DNA of 64,000 nucleotides, from assembly GCF_022811525.1 (NCBI RefSeq), contig NZ_CP063982.1, positions 1,736,001-1,800,000 of the forward strand. Direction: 5' to 3'. The translations under genes were made by a program, and so were the position numbers. Of the stretch, positions 25,915 to 34,922 are shown piece after piece. Positions within the stretch are counted from its first letter, which is position 1. Every line of letters starts with the position of its first letter. Below the pieces are notes generated by a model. The model was not told the DNA's origin. It ran no database searches and saw only the letters and a list, made by a program, of their open reading frames with translations. The stretch is from Orrella daihaiensis (GTDB lineage Bacteria > Pseudomonadota > Gammaproteobacteria > Burkholderiales > Burkholderiaceae_B).

Positions 25915-26598
25915 TTAGCCTTTAGGCAAAGGCAGACTTGGCGCTCCGATATGTCCAGTCTTGACGTAAATAAGCGCACCCTCATTTTTCGTCAATGGTG
26001 TGTGAGCACTGTAACAAGGACTTCGAAGCCAGCTACCGGCAGGATACGCACCAAACTCATCGTAGAACACGCCTTCCAACACCAAGATCTCTTCACCACC
26101 GGGGTGTACATGACGATTAAATTGTGTGTGGGGTGCCCACCGAACCAAAGCAGTGTTCACGCCATCGGCCTCGTGTAACGGCATGACCTCAAGCCCTGAC
26201 ACCAACCCTGGGTACCAAGTTTGGATGTTTGTGTCAGTACAAACAGATTGCGTATCACCTGGGGTGAATTGCCACAGTTTTACGAAAAGTGTGCAGCCCG
26301 CGCTAGAACCAGGATGATGGCTAGTTCCCGGCGGATGACGCAAATAGGTCCCAGTAGGATAGACGCCATGCTCATCCTCAAAGACACCCTCTAGAACGAG
26401 AATCTCCTCGCCACCACCGTGCATGTGTGACGGAAAACTTGAGCCAGACTCGTAGCGCACGATCGAAGTCGCGCGAGCAACCTCCCCTCCAAGTCGATCA
26501 AGCATCTTACGTTGCACTTGCAGCGTAGGTGATGCAACCCAAGGCATTTGGTTCGTATCGAGTGCCACTCGCACTTCAAAGTCAGCATTAATTTGCAT
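25915..26598 (-). CDS. Double-cupin protein (ChrR-type cupin repeats)
   Basis: 227 residues made of two similar cupin halves. Half one has HMHGGGEEILVLEGVF with GVYPTGTYLRHPPGTSH; half two has HVHPGGEEILVLEGVF with GAYPAGSWLRSPCYSAH. The repeated H-x-H, Glu and His set is a metal site, and the blocks match the C-terminal cupin of the anti-sigma factor ChrR. The zinc-binding anti-sigma domain of ChrR is not present, and no sigma factor gene is adjacent. It could be a dioxygenase-like or sensing protein; no function is assigned. Confidence 0.8.
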   Translation of the reverse strand: MQINADFEVRVALDTNQMPWVASPTLQVQRKMLDRLGGEVARATSIVRYESGSSFPSHMHGGGEEILVLEGVFEDEHGVYPTGTYLRHPPGTSHHPGSSAGCTLFVKLWQFTPGDTQSVCTDTNIQTWYPGLVSGLEVMPLHEADGVNTALVRWAPHTQFNRHVHPGGEEILVLEGVFYDEFGAYPAGSWLRSPCYSAHTPLTKNEGALIYVKTGHIGAPSLPLPKG

Positions 26599-26778
26599 CA
26601 GTTTGAATCCAAATATTTAAAGTACATCCACGGCAAAATAGGATTAATCTTGTGTGAATTAAAAACATATTCCAGCATAACGCCACTTTAAACAAGGGTT
26701 AAGAGTCCCCATTTTCATGGGGTGGCTAGATATGGCTGGCAATTTATATGTAATCGAAGCTTTTGGGAGATCTGAGTA

Positions 26779-27225
26779 GTGAACCTGCCTAAACATCAAC
26801 TTGTAATGACAGTTCTGATGACACCTGACACAGCCAATTTTTCCGGTAACGTTCACGGTGGCACGATCCTTAAGCTGCTAGATGAAGTTGCCTATGCGTG
26901 TGCGAGTCGATATGCAGGTAGGTACGTAGTAACGCTGAACGTAGAAAACGTGACTTTCCGTGAACCAATTCATGTAGGTGAGCTTGTGACGTTCTTTGCA
27001 AGCATCAACATGACGGGACGAACATCCATGGAAGTGGGTATTAAAGTAGTCGCCGAAAACATTAGGACTCAGGTAAGCCGCCATGTAAATAGCTGCTTTT
27101 TTACGATGGTGGCGGTTGACGACGATCGCAAGCCAGTGAGCGTTCCAGAGTTTGTGCCAACGACAGAAGATGAAGTCAGGCGCCATAAAATGGCGGTTGC
27201 AAGGCGCACGCAAAAAATAAATTGA
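26779..27225 (+). CDS. Acyl-CoA thioesterase, hotdog fold (YciA/BACH-like)
   Basis: 148 residues starting at GTG 26779, with GGGAGA 8 bases upstream. The hotdog pattern is clear: MTPDTANFSGNVHGGTILKLLDEVAY, a family hallmark (residues about 15-40), with the catalytic Asp in LLDEVAY and Asn in NFSGNVHGG. Such enzymes hydrolyse acyl-CoAs to free acids and CoA. It may serve the CoA-dependent catabolism in this window, though it is about 6 kb from that region and the link is weak. Confidence 0.9.
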   Translation: MNLPKHQLVMTVLMTPDTANFSGNVHGGTILKLLDEVAYACASRYAGRYVVTLNVENVTFREPIHVGELVTFFASINMTGRTSMEVGIKVVAENIRTQVSRHVNSCFFTMVAVDDDRKPVSVPEFVPTTEDEVRRHKMAVARRTQKIN

Positions 27226-27275
27226 ATTACCTAGCGTCCACAAGCAAAAACCAATGAATTTAATGAGCTCTTGTC

Positions 27276-28160
27276 ATGCAACAACTACTTATTGATCTGA
27301 TTAGTAAATTCGGTATCACTGATATCCCATCATGGGCACAGTTACTGATATCGAGCTTGAATGTGATCATCATTATTGTGATCGCATTAATCGCGCGCAA
27401 GCTAATCGGTCGATTGCTCAATGTCGTGCATATTCGTCTGCGCTCGAAGATGACTGGTGCGGAGGAACGTAAGCGGATCGATACGATCGACAGGATACTG
27501 GGCTATGTAGCCTCAGTGGTCATTGGGGTGATTACGGTGATGGTGGTGCTAGCAGAGCTTGGCATCTCCATCGCACCGTTTTTAGCGACTGCGGGTGTTG
27601 TTGGTATCGCGATCAGTTTTGGCGCCCAGAGCCTAGTAAAGGACTACTTCACGGGTTTTGTGATGCTCATTGAAAATCAAATAAGACAAGGTGATTTTGT
27701 GGATGTCGCCGGGAAATCAGGAAATGTAGAAGAAGTCACTCTTCGGTATGTGCGTCTGCGTGACGGGGAAGGCACTGTACATTTTGTGCCAAACAGCGCA
27801 ATCACCACGGTAAGCAACCACAGCCGTGACTTTGCGTACGCGGTCGTTGATGTCGGGATCGGATACGACGCGAACCTAGGCCAAACCTATGAGGTCATTA
27901 AACAAGTAGGCGCTGAGCTAAGACAAGATCCTGAAATCAAAGAAAAAATTCTTGAGGATATTCAGATTCTTGGTGTCACCGCGCTTGCTGATTCAGCGGT
28001 AACAGTGCGGGTGCGCATGAAGGTAGTCGCACTTGAACAGTGGGGTGTACGTCGAGCGATTCTCGCAAGTTTGAAGCAAGCCTTTGAAAAAGCTGGTATC
28101 GACATTCCGTTCCCACAACGGGTTGTTCGCATCACCAACAACTCGGTCACAACGCAATGA
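27276..28160 (+). CDS. mscS: Small-conductance mechanosensitive channel (MscS family)
   Basis: 294 residues. Three membrane spans lie in the first 110 residues; the pore-lining third helix is glycine/alanine rich (GVVGIAISFGAQSLVKDYF), followed by the beta domain (FVDVAGKSGNVEEVTLRYVRL) and the C-terminal alpha/beta vestibule ending IPFPQRVV. This is the E. coli MscS layout and length. It protects against hypo-osmotic shock. The following UPF0178 gene starts within about 20 bases or overlaps, so they may be co-transcribed. Confidence 0.93.
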   Translation: MQQLLIDLISKFGITDIPSWAQLLISSLNVIIIIVIALIARKLIGRLLNVVHIRLRSKMTGAEERKRIDTIDRILGYVASVVIGVITVMVVLAELGISIAPFLATAGVVGIAISFGAQSLVKDYFTGFVMLIENQIRQGDFVDVAGKSGNVEEVTLRYVRLRDGEGTVHFVPNSAITTVSNHSRDFAYAVVDVGIGYDANLGQTYEVIKQVGAELRQDPEIKEKILEDIQILGVTALADSAVTVRVRMKVVALEQWGVRRAILASLKQAFEKAGIDIPFPQRVVRITNNSVTTQ

Positions 28161-28176
28161 GCGACTCCTCAGCGAA

Positions 28177-28698
28177 GTGCCCACACGCCGTTCGAATGAG
28201 CCTGCTTTGACGCTAGAACGACATGCCCCGCGAGAGTTACATATATGGGTAGATGCTGACGCTTGCCCTGTTGCGATTAAGGAAATTCTGTTTCGCGTCG
28301 CAAATCGCACAAAAGTGATGGTGACACTGATTGCCAACCAAATGGTGTGGGTACCACCATCCCCTTGGATCCGATGTCTACAAGTACCCGCTGGATTTGA
28401 TGTCGCCGATCAACGAATCGCGCTTGAGGCTCAAGCTGGAGACATTGTAGTCACAGCTGACGTGCCACTGGCAGCACTAGCCATCCAGAAGTACGCTTCT
28501 GTGTTAGATCCACGCGGGGATTTGATCGATGAGAACTCGATTGCTGAACGGCTTACCATGAGAAATTTTATGACAGAGCTTAGAGCAAGCGGGATCAACA
28601 CCGGCGGCCCCTCTGCGTTTACAGCCAGAGACTCACGAAATTTTGCCAACCAACTTGACCGACTGTTGGCGCGTCGCACGCGCCAACCTATCAAATGA
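28177..28698 (+). CDS. UPF0178 / YaiI family protein
   Basis: About 173 residues with the family core HIWVDADACPVAIKEILFRVA, then IVVTADVPLAALAIQKYA, VLDPRGDLIDENSI and a C-terminal INTGGPSAFTARDSRNFANQLDRLL. The DxDxC and TADxPLA motifs suggest a PIN-like metal-dependent fold; biochemical function is not established. Start is uncertain: GTG 28177 or TTG 28207 gives near-family length, while ATG 28084 would overlap the channel gene by 77 bases with an unconserved leader. Confidence 0.85.
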   Translation: MPTRRSNEPALTLERHAPRELHIWVDADACPVAIKEILFRVANRTKVMVTLIANQMVWVPPSPWIRCLQVPAGFDVADQRIALEAQAGDIVVTADVPLAALAIQKYASVLDPRGDLIDENSIAERLTMRNFMTELRASGINTGGPSAFTARDSRNFANQLDRLLARRTRQPIK

Positions 28699-28714
28699 TG
28701 TTGCAGGCCTAGAA

Positions 28715-28744
28715 GTCCACTGGTCAATTGTTCGGTGAGTGGAC
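28715..28744. terminator. Convergent-region hairpin
   Basis: GTCCACT (28715-28721) pairs with AGTGGAC (28738-28744) across a 16-base loop, between the stops at 28698 and 28752. Modest stem with no T-tract, so low confidence as a terminator. Confidence 0.3.
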
Positions 28745-28751
28745 CAACTAT

Positions 28752-30695
28752 TCAACCACGGATCTTCTCATCTGAAAGCCGAGTCGGCATTAGACGCGCG
28801 ATAACGTAGGCAAGTATCAGGCATGCTAATCCGACCATGTCAGTTTTAAACCCAGGAAATGCCATCATTCCTCCCGAGATGAACAGTACGAGGCGCACTG
28901 GCCAACCAATCATCCCGGCTCGATAGAGATAACCTTCAAGGGCCGATGCCAAAATCCACATCGCTGCTATCGCCGTTATGGAAGCCTGGATAATGACAGC
29001 GGCATCACCTTGAAGAATCAATGCCGGGTTCACCACAAACATAAACGGCAATATAAACAGCACACTCCCCAATCGCATGGAAAAAAGTCCGGTCTGCCAT
29101 GAATTGGCACCCGCCACATTGGCTGCAGTGATGGCTGCCAGAGATACCGGTGGCGTGATGTAAGACATCATTCCCCAGTAGAGAATAAACAAGTGACTAG
29201 CAAGTGGATTAAGGCCCGCCTCCACCAAAGCAGGTGCTAGCAAAATTGACAAAAAGATATAACAAGCACTCACGGTCATGCCCATGCCGAGCACAAAGCT
29301 TGTGACAGCTCCCGCAATTAGCATCAACGGAACACTACCTCCTGCGTACAGCAACAGCTCCCGTGAAAACGCACCTGCAACGCCTGTATAGGACAATCCG
29401 CCAACTACCAAACCGATACCAGCAAGAATAGCAACCAGGTTGGCCACGCTCACACTAAGCTCTTTGAGCAATTCCAATAAACGTGACAGATTGAGGCGGT
29501 GGCTCTTCTTAAGTGCCGAAATTGCTAGCAAGACCACCGTGGCATAGTACGGCGCATAAGTTTCCAGCCGCATAAAGAGCAACATATAGATCAACATGCC
29601 AAGACTAAACAGATAAGGCCAGCCATCTTTGAGCACAGGACCAAGCTTGGGAATTTCTTCAGCGGGTAAGCCTTTTAGACCTTTGCGCGCAGCATAGTTA
29701 TCCACTTGAAATAGCAAAGCGATGTAGAAAAGAACTGCAGGCAAGAAAGCTGCAACCACCACATCGGCGTATGGCACACCGAGAAAGGAAGCCATGATGA
29801 AAGCGACAGCTCCCATCACTGGCGGCATGAGCGTGCCACCTGTAGATGCACACGCTTCAACGGCAGCAGCATACTGTGGTGGATAACCTGTGCGTTTCAT
29901 GGTTGGTATTGTGAACGCACCAGTAGTCAAGATATTAGAAATGACACTACCCGATAAACTGCCCATCAAACCACTCGAGAGCACTGCTACTTTAGCCGGT
30001 CCCCCTCGACTGCCCCCCATGAGTGAAGTGGCGAAGTTCATGAAAAAATCTCCACCACCCGTCACGGTCAATGCAGCACCGAATACGACAAAACCGATAA
30101 CTAAATTCGCTACCACTTGCATCGGAATACCGATAATGCTCTCGACACCCATGACGTGAGCCCGAATCGTTTCACCCACTGTGTACTGCGTACCCCAGAG
30201 AAATCCTGGCAAATAATCTGCAAAGATCGGATAAGCACCGAACAAAACAACCACAACCAAGAGTGGCGTGCCACCACAACGTCTGACACCCTCAATAATC
30301 AGTGCAAGCACAACGCCTGACACAACTGTGGCTTCGATCGGCGCCGAATAATCCCAACCTTCCTCGATAATCGATAGCCCGTGATGGCCTAAGTAGAGCG
30401 AGCAAGCGATTGAAGCAACCGCCAGCAGCCAGTCATACCAAGGGGTCTGAATCTTGTCGGCTGCGCGCGCTGGATAAATCAAAAACGCGACTGCCAAAAA
30501 CAGGCCAATCAGGTAATACAGAAATGAGTTACCCAGCGGCTGAAAACCGAACAAACCAAAGGTATACGTTTGGTTGATCGCCATCAACAAGCCAAGCGCG
30601 CCAATTGACAAAACAACTACATAGGTCAAACCATGAAGCCGCGTAACAGGCTTATCTGGATGACTGTTGACAGTCGCCGCTGATGGGGAACTCAT
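28752..30695 (-). CDS. TRAP transporter fused permease (DctQ-DctM fusion, TAXI-type)
   Basis: 647 residues, extremely hydrophobic. An N-terminal four-helix DctQ-like part (about 20-150) is fused to a DctM-like domain with GLMGSLSGSVISNILTTG and PVMGAVAFIMASFLGVPY; the YWGMMSYITPPVSLAA block marks the second half. Fused permeases of this size work with TAXI-type binding proteins, and one is encoded immediately upstream. A stem-loop lies in the 100-base gap. Substrates of TAXI systems include glutamate and alpha-ketoglutarate in known cases; here it is undetermined. Confidence 0.92.
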   Translation of the reverse strand: MSSPSAATVNSHPDKPVTRLHGLTYVVVLSIGALGLLMAINQTYTFGLFGFQPLGNSFLYYLIGLFLAVAFLIYPARAADKIQTPWYDWLLAVASIACSLYLGHHGLSIIEEGWDYSAPIEATVVSGVVLALIIEGVRRCGGTPLLVVVVLFGAYPIFADYLPGFLWGTQYTVGETIRAHVMGVESIIGIPMQVVANLVIGFVVFGAALTVTGGGDFFMNFATSLMGGSRGGPAKVAVLSSGLMGSLSGSVISNILTTGAFTIPTMKRTGYPPQYAAAVEACASTGGTLMPPVMGAVAFIMASFLGVPYADVVVAAFLPAVLFYIALLFQVDNYAARKGLKGLPAEEIPKLGPVLKDGWPYLFSLGMLIYMLLFMRLETYAPYYATVVLLAISALKKSHRLNLSRLLELLKELSVSVANLVAILAGIGLVVGGLSYTGVAGAFSRELLLYAGGSVPLMLIAGAVTSFVLGMGMTVSACYIFLSILLAPALVEAGLNPLASHLFILYWGMMSYITPPVSLAAITAANVAGANSWQTGLFSMRLGSVLFILPFMFVVNPALILQGDAAVIIQASITAIAAMWILASALEGYLYRAGMIGWPVRLVLFISGGMMAFPGFKTDMVGLACLILAYVIARLMPTRLSDEKIRG

Positions 30696-30745
30696 GCTGA
30701 CTCACCTAAAAAGCCGCCTGATCAGCGGCAATTGATACCCATTAC

Positions 30746-30769
30746 GGGGCAGCATGACTGCGCTGCCCC
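30746..30769 (-). terminator. Stem-loop between TAXI binding protein and fused permease
   Basis: GGGGCAGC (30746-30753) pairs perfectly with GCTGCCCC (30762-30769). A second, smaller dyad, GCCGC/GCGGC, sits at 30713-30729. Both are in the 100-base gap after the binding-protein stop on the minus strand and lack a U-tract, so attenuation or mRNA stabilisation is more likely than full termination. Confidence 0.55.
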
Positions 30770-30795
30770 TGTTCTCTGGATTAGATACTCACTTA

Positions 30796-31941
30796 TCAAT
30801 TCAAAGATGACAATGCGGCTTCGCGATTCTTTTGCCAGAGCGCCTCAAACTGATCATCAGGCAAGTCTTTACCCTGAGCCATCGTCTTGTCCCAGGCAGC
30901 AATCAAAGCCTGATGACGCTTTACGCGGGCATCATTCCACTTCTGATGATCAGCAGTCCAAATGCCTTTCTCTTTGAGATACCGAATAGCCCCTTCGTGA
31001 AAGGCAGCATCAGCAGGTGGCACACCTGACACATCAAGACTCCAACGAGGCATTACCTTGGTAGCGTTTTTATAAATATCGAATGTCTCATCCATGGCTT
31101 TGACAAACGCATAAGCATCGTCAGCACTCATGTCAGCCCGAACCGTGAGAACTGGGTAGCGGTAGGACATAAGCTCTGCTGGATTGTCTTTCGACAAACC
31201 AGCGCCAACTGTCTCAACCTGTGGCCCAAAAAACGGGGCGATTGCCTGCATACGCTTCCAGCCCTCGGTATCAGACGAAGGGGCACCTAGCCAATGAATA
31301 CCTCTTGGAGACTCAGCCAATTCATACATCTGACTTGGTGTCGTCGTGGTGCATGTGGCATCAGTCTTACCTTCGGCAATAGAGCTCATGGCGGCGCCGT
31401 AGGTCGGGAACATCACCACCTCAACGTCATCAACGGTCAAACCACCGAATCCTAGATACGCCTCACACTTAACATTGACTGATGGGTTGCCTGCAACGAA
31501 AGCGATTTTCTTGCCTTTCAAATCGGCAAAACTGCGAATGTTAGCGTCTTTGGCTGTCGGCAGACCAAAGGCTGCGGGACGCCCGGCGAGGACCCGAATG
31601 TCTTGTGGGCCCCAACGTTTTTTTGCAAAGTCTTCCGTGCCCTCAGCTGCAAAGAATGCTTCAGTTGCCAGAAAACCGACATCAGCGCGCTTTTGCAACA
31701 CTGGTTGCAATCGGCCAATCGAAGATCCTGATGGCTGGATCCTGACTTTAGTGCCGTATTGCTTACCGAAAGCGTCGGCCATCGCACTCGCCTCAGCGTA
31801 ACCCGCTGAACCCACGTCATATGAACTCCACGTCATCGTGCCTGGCAGCGCCTGGGCAGAGACCCCCACAGAAAATGCCATTGCGACGCCAGCCGACAGA
31901 CCGGCCAATCCTTGCATAGCTCTTTTATTATGTTTATACAT
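30796..31941 (-). CDS. TAXI-family TRAP solute-binding protein
   Basis: 381 residues with a signal peptide (hydrophobic about 10-28, cut near VSAQA). The TAXI pattern is visible: TWSSYDVGSAGYAEASAMADAFG, split here around the conserved G-S-A-G, then RIQPSGSSIGRLQPVLQKRADVGFL. Partner of the fused permease downstream. A LysR gene lies beyond a 193-base gap but is transcribed the same way, and its more likely target is the divergent acyl-CoA dehydrogenase gene. ATG 31941 is preceded by GGAGGA. Confidence 0.92.
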   Translation of the reverse strand: MYKHNKRAMQGLAGLSAGVAMAFSVGVSAQALPGTMTWSSYDVGSAGYAEASAMADAFGKQYGTKVRIQPSGSSIGRLQPVLQKRADVGFLATEAFFAAEGTEDFAKKRWGPQDIRVLAGRPAAFGLPTAKDANIRSFADLKGKKIAFVAGNPSVNVKCEAYLGFGGLTVDDVEVVMFPTYGAAMSSIAEGKTDATCTTTTPSQMYELAESPRGIHWLGAPSSDTEGWKRMQAIAPFFGPQVETVGAGLSKDNPAELMSYRYPVLTVRADMSADDAYAFVKAMDETFDIYKNATKVMPRWSLDVSGVPPADAAFHEGAIRYLKEKGIWTADHQKWNDARVKRHQALIAAWDKTMAQGKDLPDDQFEALWQKNREAALSSLN

Positions 31942-32134
31942 TTAGTCCTCCTCCGTTAAAAATCGGCAGTGCATCAACGTTTTGCGCATTTCTTACGTTG
32001 TACTGACTCGCACATTTTCTCCAACAAACTCACTACTGTCTGTTTCAATTTACAGAAGGGCTTGTTTGTCATTAGCAATGAGACCGATATAAAAAAACTA
32101 ACGATGCCACTACATCAGTGGCAAATGAGCTAAG

Positions 32135-33004
32135 TTAAACCTGCACTAACAAACACTCGAGCAAACCCTCGGGCAGTTCTTTGTCACGCCACACCATGTA
32201 AACATCAGAACGAATCGGTGCATCTGGCAACGCTTTAAAAACAACACCCGTGACACCGCTGTCGATGAGCGCACGGGGCACAAGCGCGGCGCCCATCCCC
32301 TGCCGCACGAGCGCGACAACACTTAGCCAGTGCCTAACCTCATGACGAACCAGCGGATTCCATCCAAGTGAGGCACAAAGCGTAATGACCCGTTCGTAAT
32401 AGTCAGGCGAAGCCCCGCGCGAGAACAACACAAATGGCATGCCTTTGAGCAGGTCAGGACTAATGCCCTCGACCGCATTCGCTTTGTGCCCCTCTGGTAG
32501 ACAAAGCACAAACGGTTCCGACATATAAAGCGCATGATGTAGCTCGCCTGCGATCCGGTCTGTATGCACAAAACCGAGATCAATAGCCCCCTTTAAAAGG
32601 GCATCGAGCTGCTGTGCCGAGTTGATTTCAGTCAATTCAACCTGAACTTGGGGGCTCAACCGCTGAAACCGTGCCAAACGCTCGGGCAAGCCACGAAACA
32701 ACATCGAACCGACAAATCCGATACGAACGCGCGAAGTCACCCCAGCGGCCACCTCTCGGGCTTGCGAACTAGCCACCGAGACTTGCGCAAGCACTTGCAA
32801 TGCCGACTTGCGAAAGGCTTCGCCAGCAGGCGTCAGTTTCACTCCCCGACTACTACGCTCAAACAGCATGACACCGAGCGAGGCTTCGAGTTGTTTGATG
32901 TTGACTGTCAACGGTGGCTGCGAGATATTCAAACGCTTGGCTGCGCGCCCGAAATGAAGCTCGTCGGCGAGAACCACGAAATATCGTAAATGCCTAAGTT
33001 CCAC
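32135..33004 (-). CDS. LysR-family transcriptional regulator
   Basis: 289 residues with an N-terminal helix-turn-helix (MELRHLRYFVVLADELHFG, ISQPPLTVNIKQLEASLG, LFERSSRGVKLTPAG). Effector domain of the CbbR/BenM-like type (RIGFVGSMLF, HTDRIAGELHHALYMSEPFVLCLP). Divergent from the AidB-like dehydrogenase gene at 33119 across 114 bases with an AT-rich dyad. Probably regulates the dehydrogenase/CoA-transferase operon and perhaps the TAXI transporter; inducer probably an aromatic or organic acid, by family analogy only. Confidence 0.92.
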   Translation of the reverse strand: MELRHLRYFVVLADELHFGRAAKRLNISQPPLTVNIKQLEASLGVMLFERSSRGVKLTPAGEAFRKSALQVLAQVSVASSQAREVAAGVTSRVRIGFVGSMLFRGLPERLARFQRLSPQVQVELTEINSAQQLDALLKGAIDLGFVHTDRIAGELHHALYMSEPFVLCLPEGHKANAVEGISPDLLKGMPFVLFSRGASPDYYERVITLCASLGWNPLVRHEVRHWLSVVALVRQGMGAALVPRALIDSGVTGVVFKALPDAPIRSDVYMVWRDKELPEGLLECLLVQV

Positions 33005-33007
33005 AGC

Positions 33008-33024
33008 GATATAAATTTAATATC
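33008..33024. promoter_or_regulatory. LysR-type dyad between lysR and acyl-CoA dehydrogenase genes
   Basis: GATAT-AAATTTA-ATATC is a 17-base perfect dyad containing a T-N11-A core. An additional CGATATT half site lies at about 33039-33045. It starts only 3 bases upstream of the lysR start, consistent with autoregulation. Confidence 0.5.
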
Positions 33025-33118
33025 AATAAATGCAATTTCGATATTAGACATCAGGGTACCAGCGGTTCAAAATTGGGCCATACCCTAAGTCCAAGCCTCA
33101 GTGACACGGAGAAACCAT

Positions 33119-34879
33119 ATGAATGCCCCGCTGCCAACCACCCTTGCCACGGCAAGCTTTGAACACCCAGTACCTGACCGGGCAGGCGCTAATGCTTTTA
33201 TCGAAGATCCCGAGTTCGCTCCTTTGTTGCAGCTTTACCTGCCACATGACCTGGCCAAACACCTACACCCACACCTGTTGCGGCTTGGAGAATTGGCTGG
33301 CGATAAGCTTGACCAACTTGCCCGAACGGCAGATCTGAATCCTCCCGAGCTTGAACACCGATCGCGTTCTGGCCTTGACCAACAGAGAATCGTTAAACAT
33401 CCGGCATATATTGAGATGGAGCAGCTTGCGTTCGGAGAGTTCGGGCTTGCAGCGATGTCACACCGTGCCGGCGTACTCGGTTGGGATAGCCCCCTGCCAG
33501 CCGCTGCAAAATACGCGCTGACCTACCTATTCGTTCAAGCAGAGTTTGGGCTTTGTTGCCCGCTATCGATGACCGATTCACTGACAAGAACACTCAAAAA
33601 ATACGGGACACCGGAGCTTGTACAGCGCTATTTTGATGATTTGACAAGCCAGGATCTTGATACGCTAGCCCAAGGCGCAATGTTCATGACAGAACAAGGG
33701 GCAGGCTCTGACGTATCCGCGACTCAAACAGTGGCCAGGACCAACCCTGATGAGCCAGATGGCGCCTGGCGGCTATTTGGTGACAAATGGTTTTGTTCAA
33801 ACCCTGATGCAGCGCTTGCGATGGTACTTGCACGTACAGAAGGTGCCCCAGCCGGCATGAAAGGCGTGTCACTGTTTTTGCTACCTCGCATCCTGCCAGA
33901 TGGCACTCCAAACACCTATCGCATCATTCGACTCAAAGACAAGATGGGTACCCGCTCCATGGCCAGCGGTGAAATACGGCTAGAAGGTGCAAAGGCCTGG
34001 TTAGTGGGCGAACTCGGGCGCGGTTTTGCTCAAATGGCCGATATGGTGAACAACTCAAGACTATCTAATGGCATGCGTGCTGCTGGTCTGATGCGTCGAG
34101 CCGTTGCCGAGGCCGTTCACTTTTCCAGACACCGGGTTGCGTTCGGTAAGCGATTGATCGAAATGCCATTAATGCAGCGCCAATTAGCCAAACTGATGGT
34201 GCCAGCCGAACAGGCCCGGACCATGATGTTTCAAACTGCTGAGGCGCTACGGCGTAGTGATGCCGACATAGACGGGGCGTATGCATTAACCAGGCTTTTA
34301 ACACCGTTAATCAAGTTTCGGGCTTGTCGAGACGCACGAAAAGTTACCGGCGATGCCATGGAGGTACGCGGAGGGTGTGGGTACATTGAAGAGTGGGGAG
34401 ATGCCCGTATTGTGCGTGACGCCCATTTGGGATCCATCTGGGAAGGTACAAGCAACATCGTGGCACTTGATGTCATGCGTGCGATTGAGCGTGAAGACTC
34501 TTTGCCAATTTGGCGTGAACATCTCATACAACTCTTGCAAGAGACTGCCTGGCATGAGCAAGTTGACAGCCGTCTCCATGATTTAGTCGATCAGGTCTAC
34601 GAGATTGCCGACGATACTGCTAGGCAAAAAAATGAAGTGATGGCGCGTCAAGTGGCATCCGCCCTATATCATTTGACATCCGTTGTGGCCATGGGATGGG
34701 AAGCAACTCAAACAGGTTCGTTTAGACGCATGCTGTTGGCACAACTTGCACTGGTGCATCGTTTAATGCCAAATGACCCGCTGGGTAAATCCGTTGATGT
34801 AGACCTACAACCGCTATTCGACCAAGACGCGCCTTCGGTGTCTAGGGACAGGCTAGAAAACATCAACTTATTAGGCTAA
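33119..34879 (+). CDS. Acyl-CoA dehydrogenase, AidB-like branch
   Basis: 586 residues. The layout is acyl-CoA dehydrogenase: N-terminal helical domain, MFMTEQGAGSDVSATQT (FAD/substrate motif), DKMGTRSMASGEI, then LMQRQLAKLMVPAEQAR and GYIEEWGDARIVRDAHLG with the WEGTSNIVALDVMRA FAD-binding signature. Length and an extended C-terminal domain place it with AidB-type proteins rather than the usual 380-residue enzymes. AidB itself is linked to alkylation damage, but here the gene sits with a CoA-transferase, which argues for acid degradation. ATG 33119 with GGAG upstream. Confidence 0.88.
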   Translation: MNAPLPTTLATASFEHPVPDRAGANAFIEDPEFAPLLQLYLPHDLAKHLHPHLLRLGELAGDKLDQLARTADLNPPELEHRSRSGLDQQRIVKHPAYIEMEQLAFGEFGLAAMSHRAGVLGWDSPLPAAAKYALTYLFVQAEFGLCCPLSMTDSLTRTLKKYGTPELVQRYFDDLTSQDLDTLAQGAMFMTEQGAGSDVSATQTVARTNPDEPDGAWRLFGDKWFCSNPDAALAMVLARTEGAPAGMKGVSLFLLPRILPDGTPNTYRIIRLKDKMGTRSMASGEIRLEGAKAWLVGELGRGFAQMADMVNNSRLSNGMRAAGLMRRAVAEAVHFSRHRVAFGKRLIEMPLMQRQLAKLMVPAEQARTMMFQTAEALRRSDADIDGAYALTRLLTPLIKFRACRDARKVTGDAMEVRGGCGYIEEWGDARIVRDAHLGSIWEGTSNIVALDVMRAIEREDSLPIWREHLIQLLQETAWHEQVDSRLHDLVDQVYEIADDTARQKNEVMARQVASALYHLTSVVAMGWEATQTGSFRRMLLAQLALVHRLMPNDPLGKSVDVDLQPLFDQDAPSVSRDRLENINLLG

Positions 34880-34922
34880 TACAACATCAGTATTAACAGC
34901 CGTATTCAAAAAGGTATCTGCA

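Noticed and set aside
33119..34879. AidB as a DNA-alkylation repair gene
   Set aside because: It resembles AidB, but the neighbours (CoA-transferase, LysR) favour acid oxidation; no alkylation-response genes are nearby.
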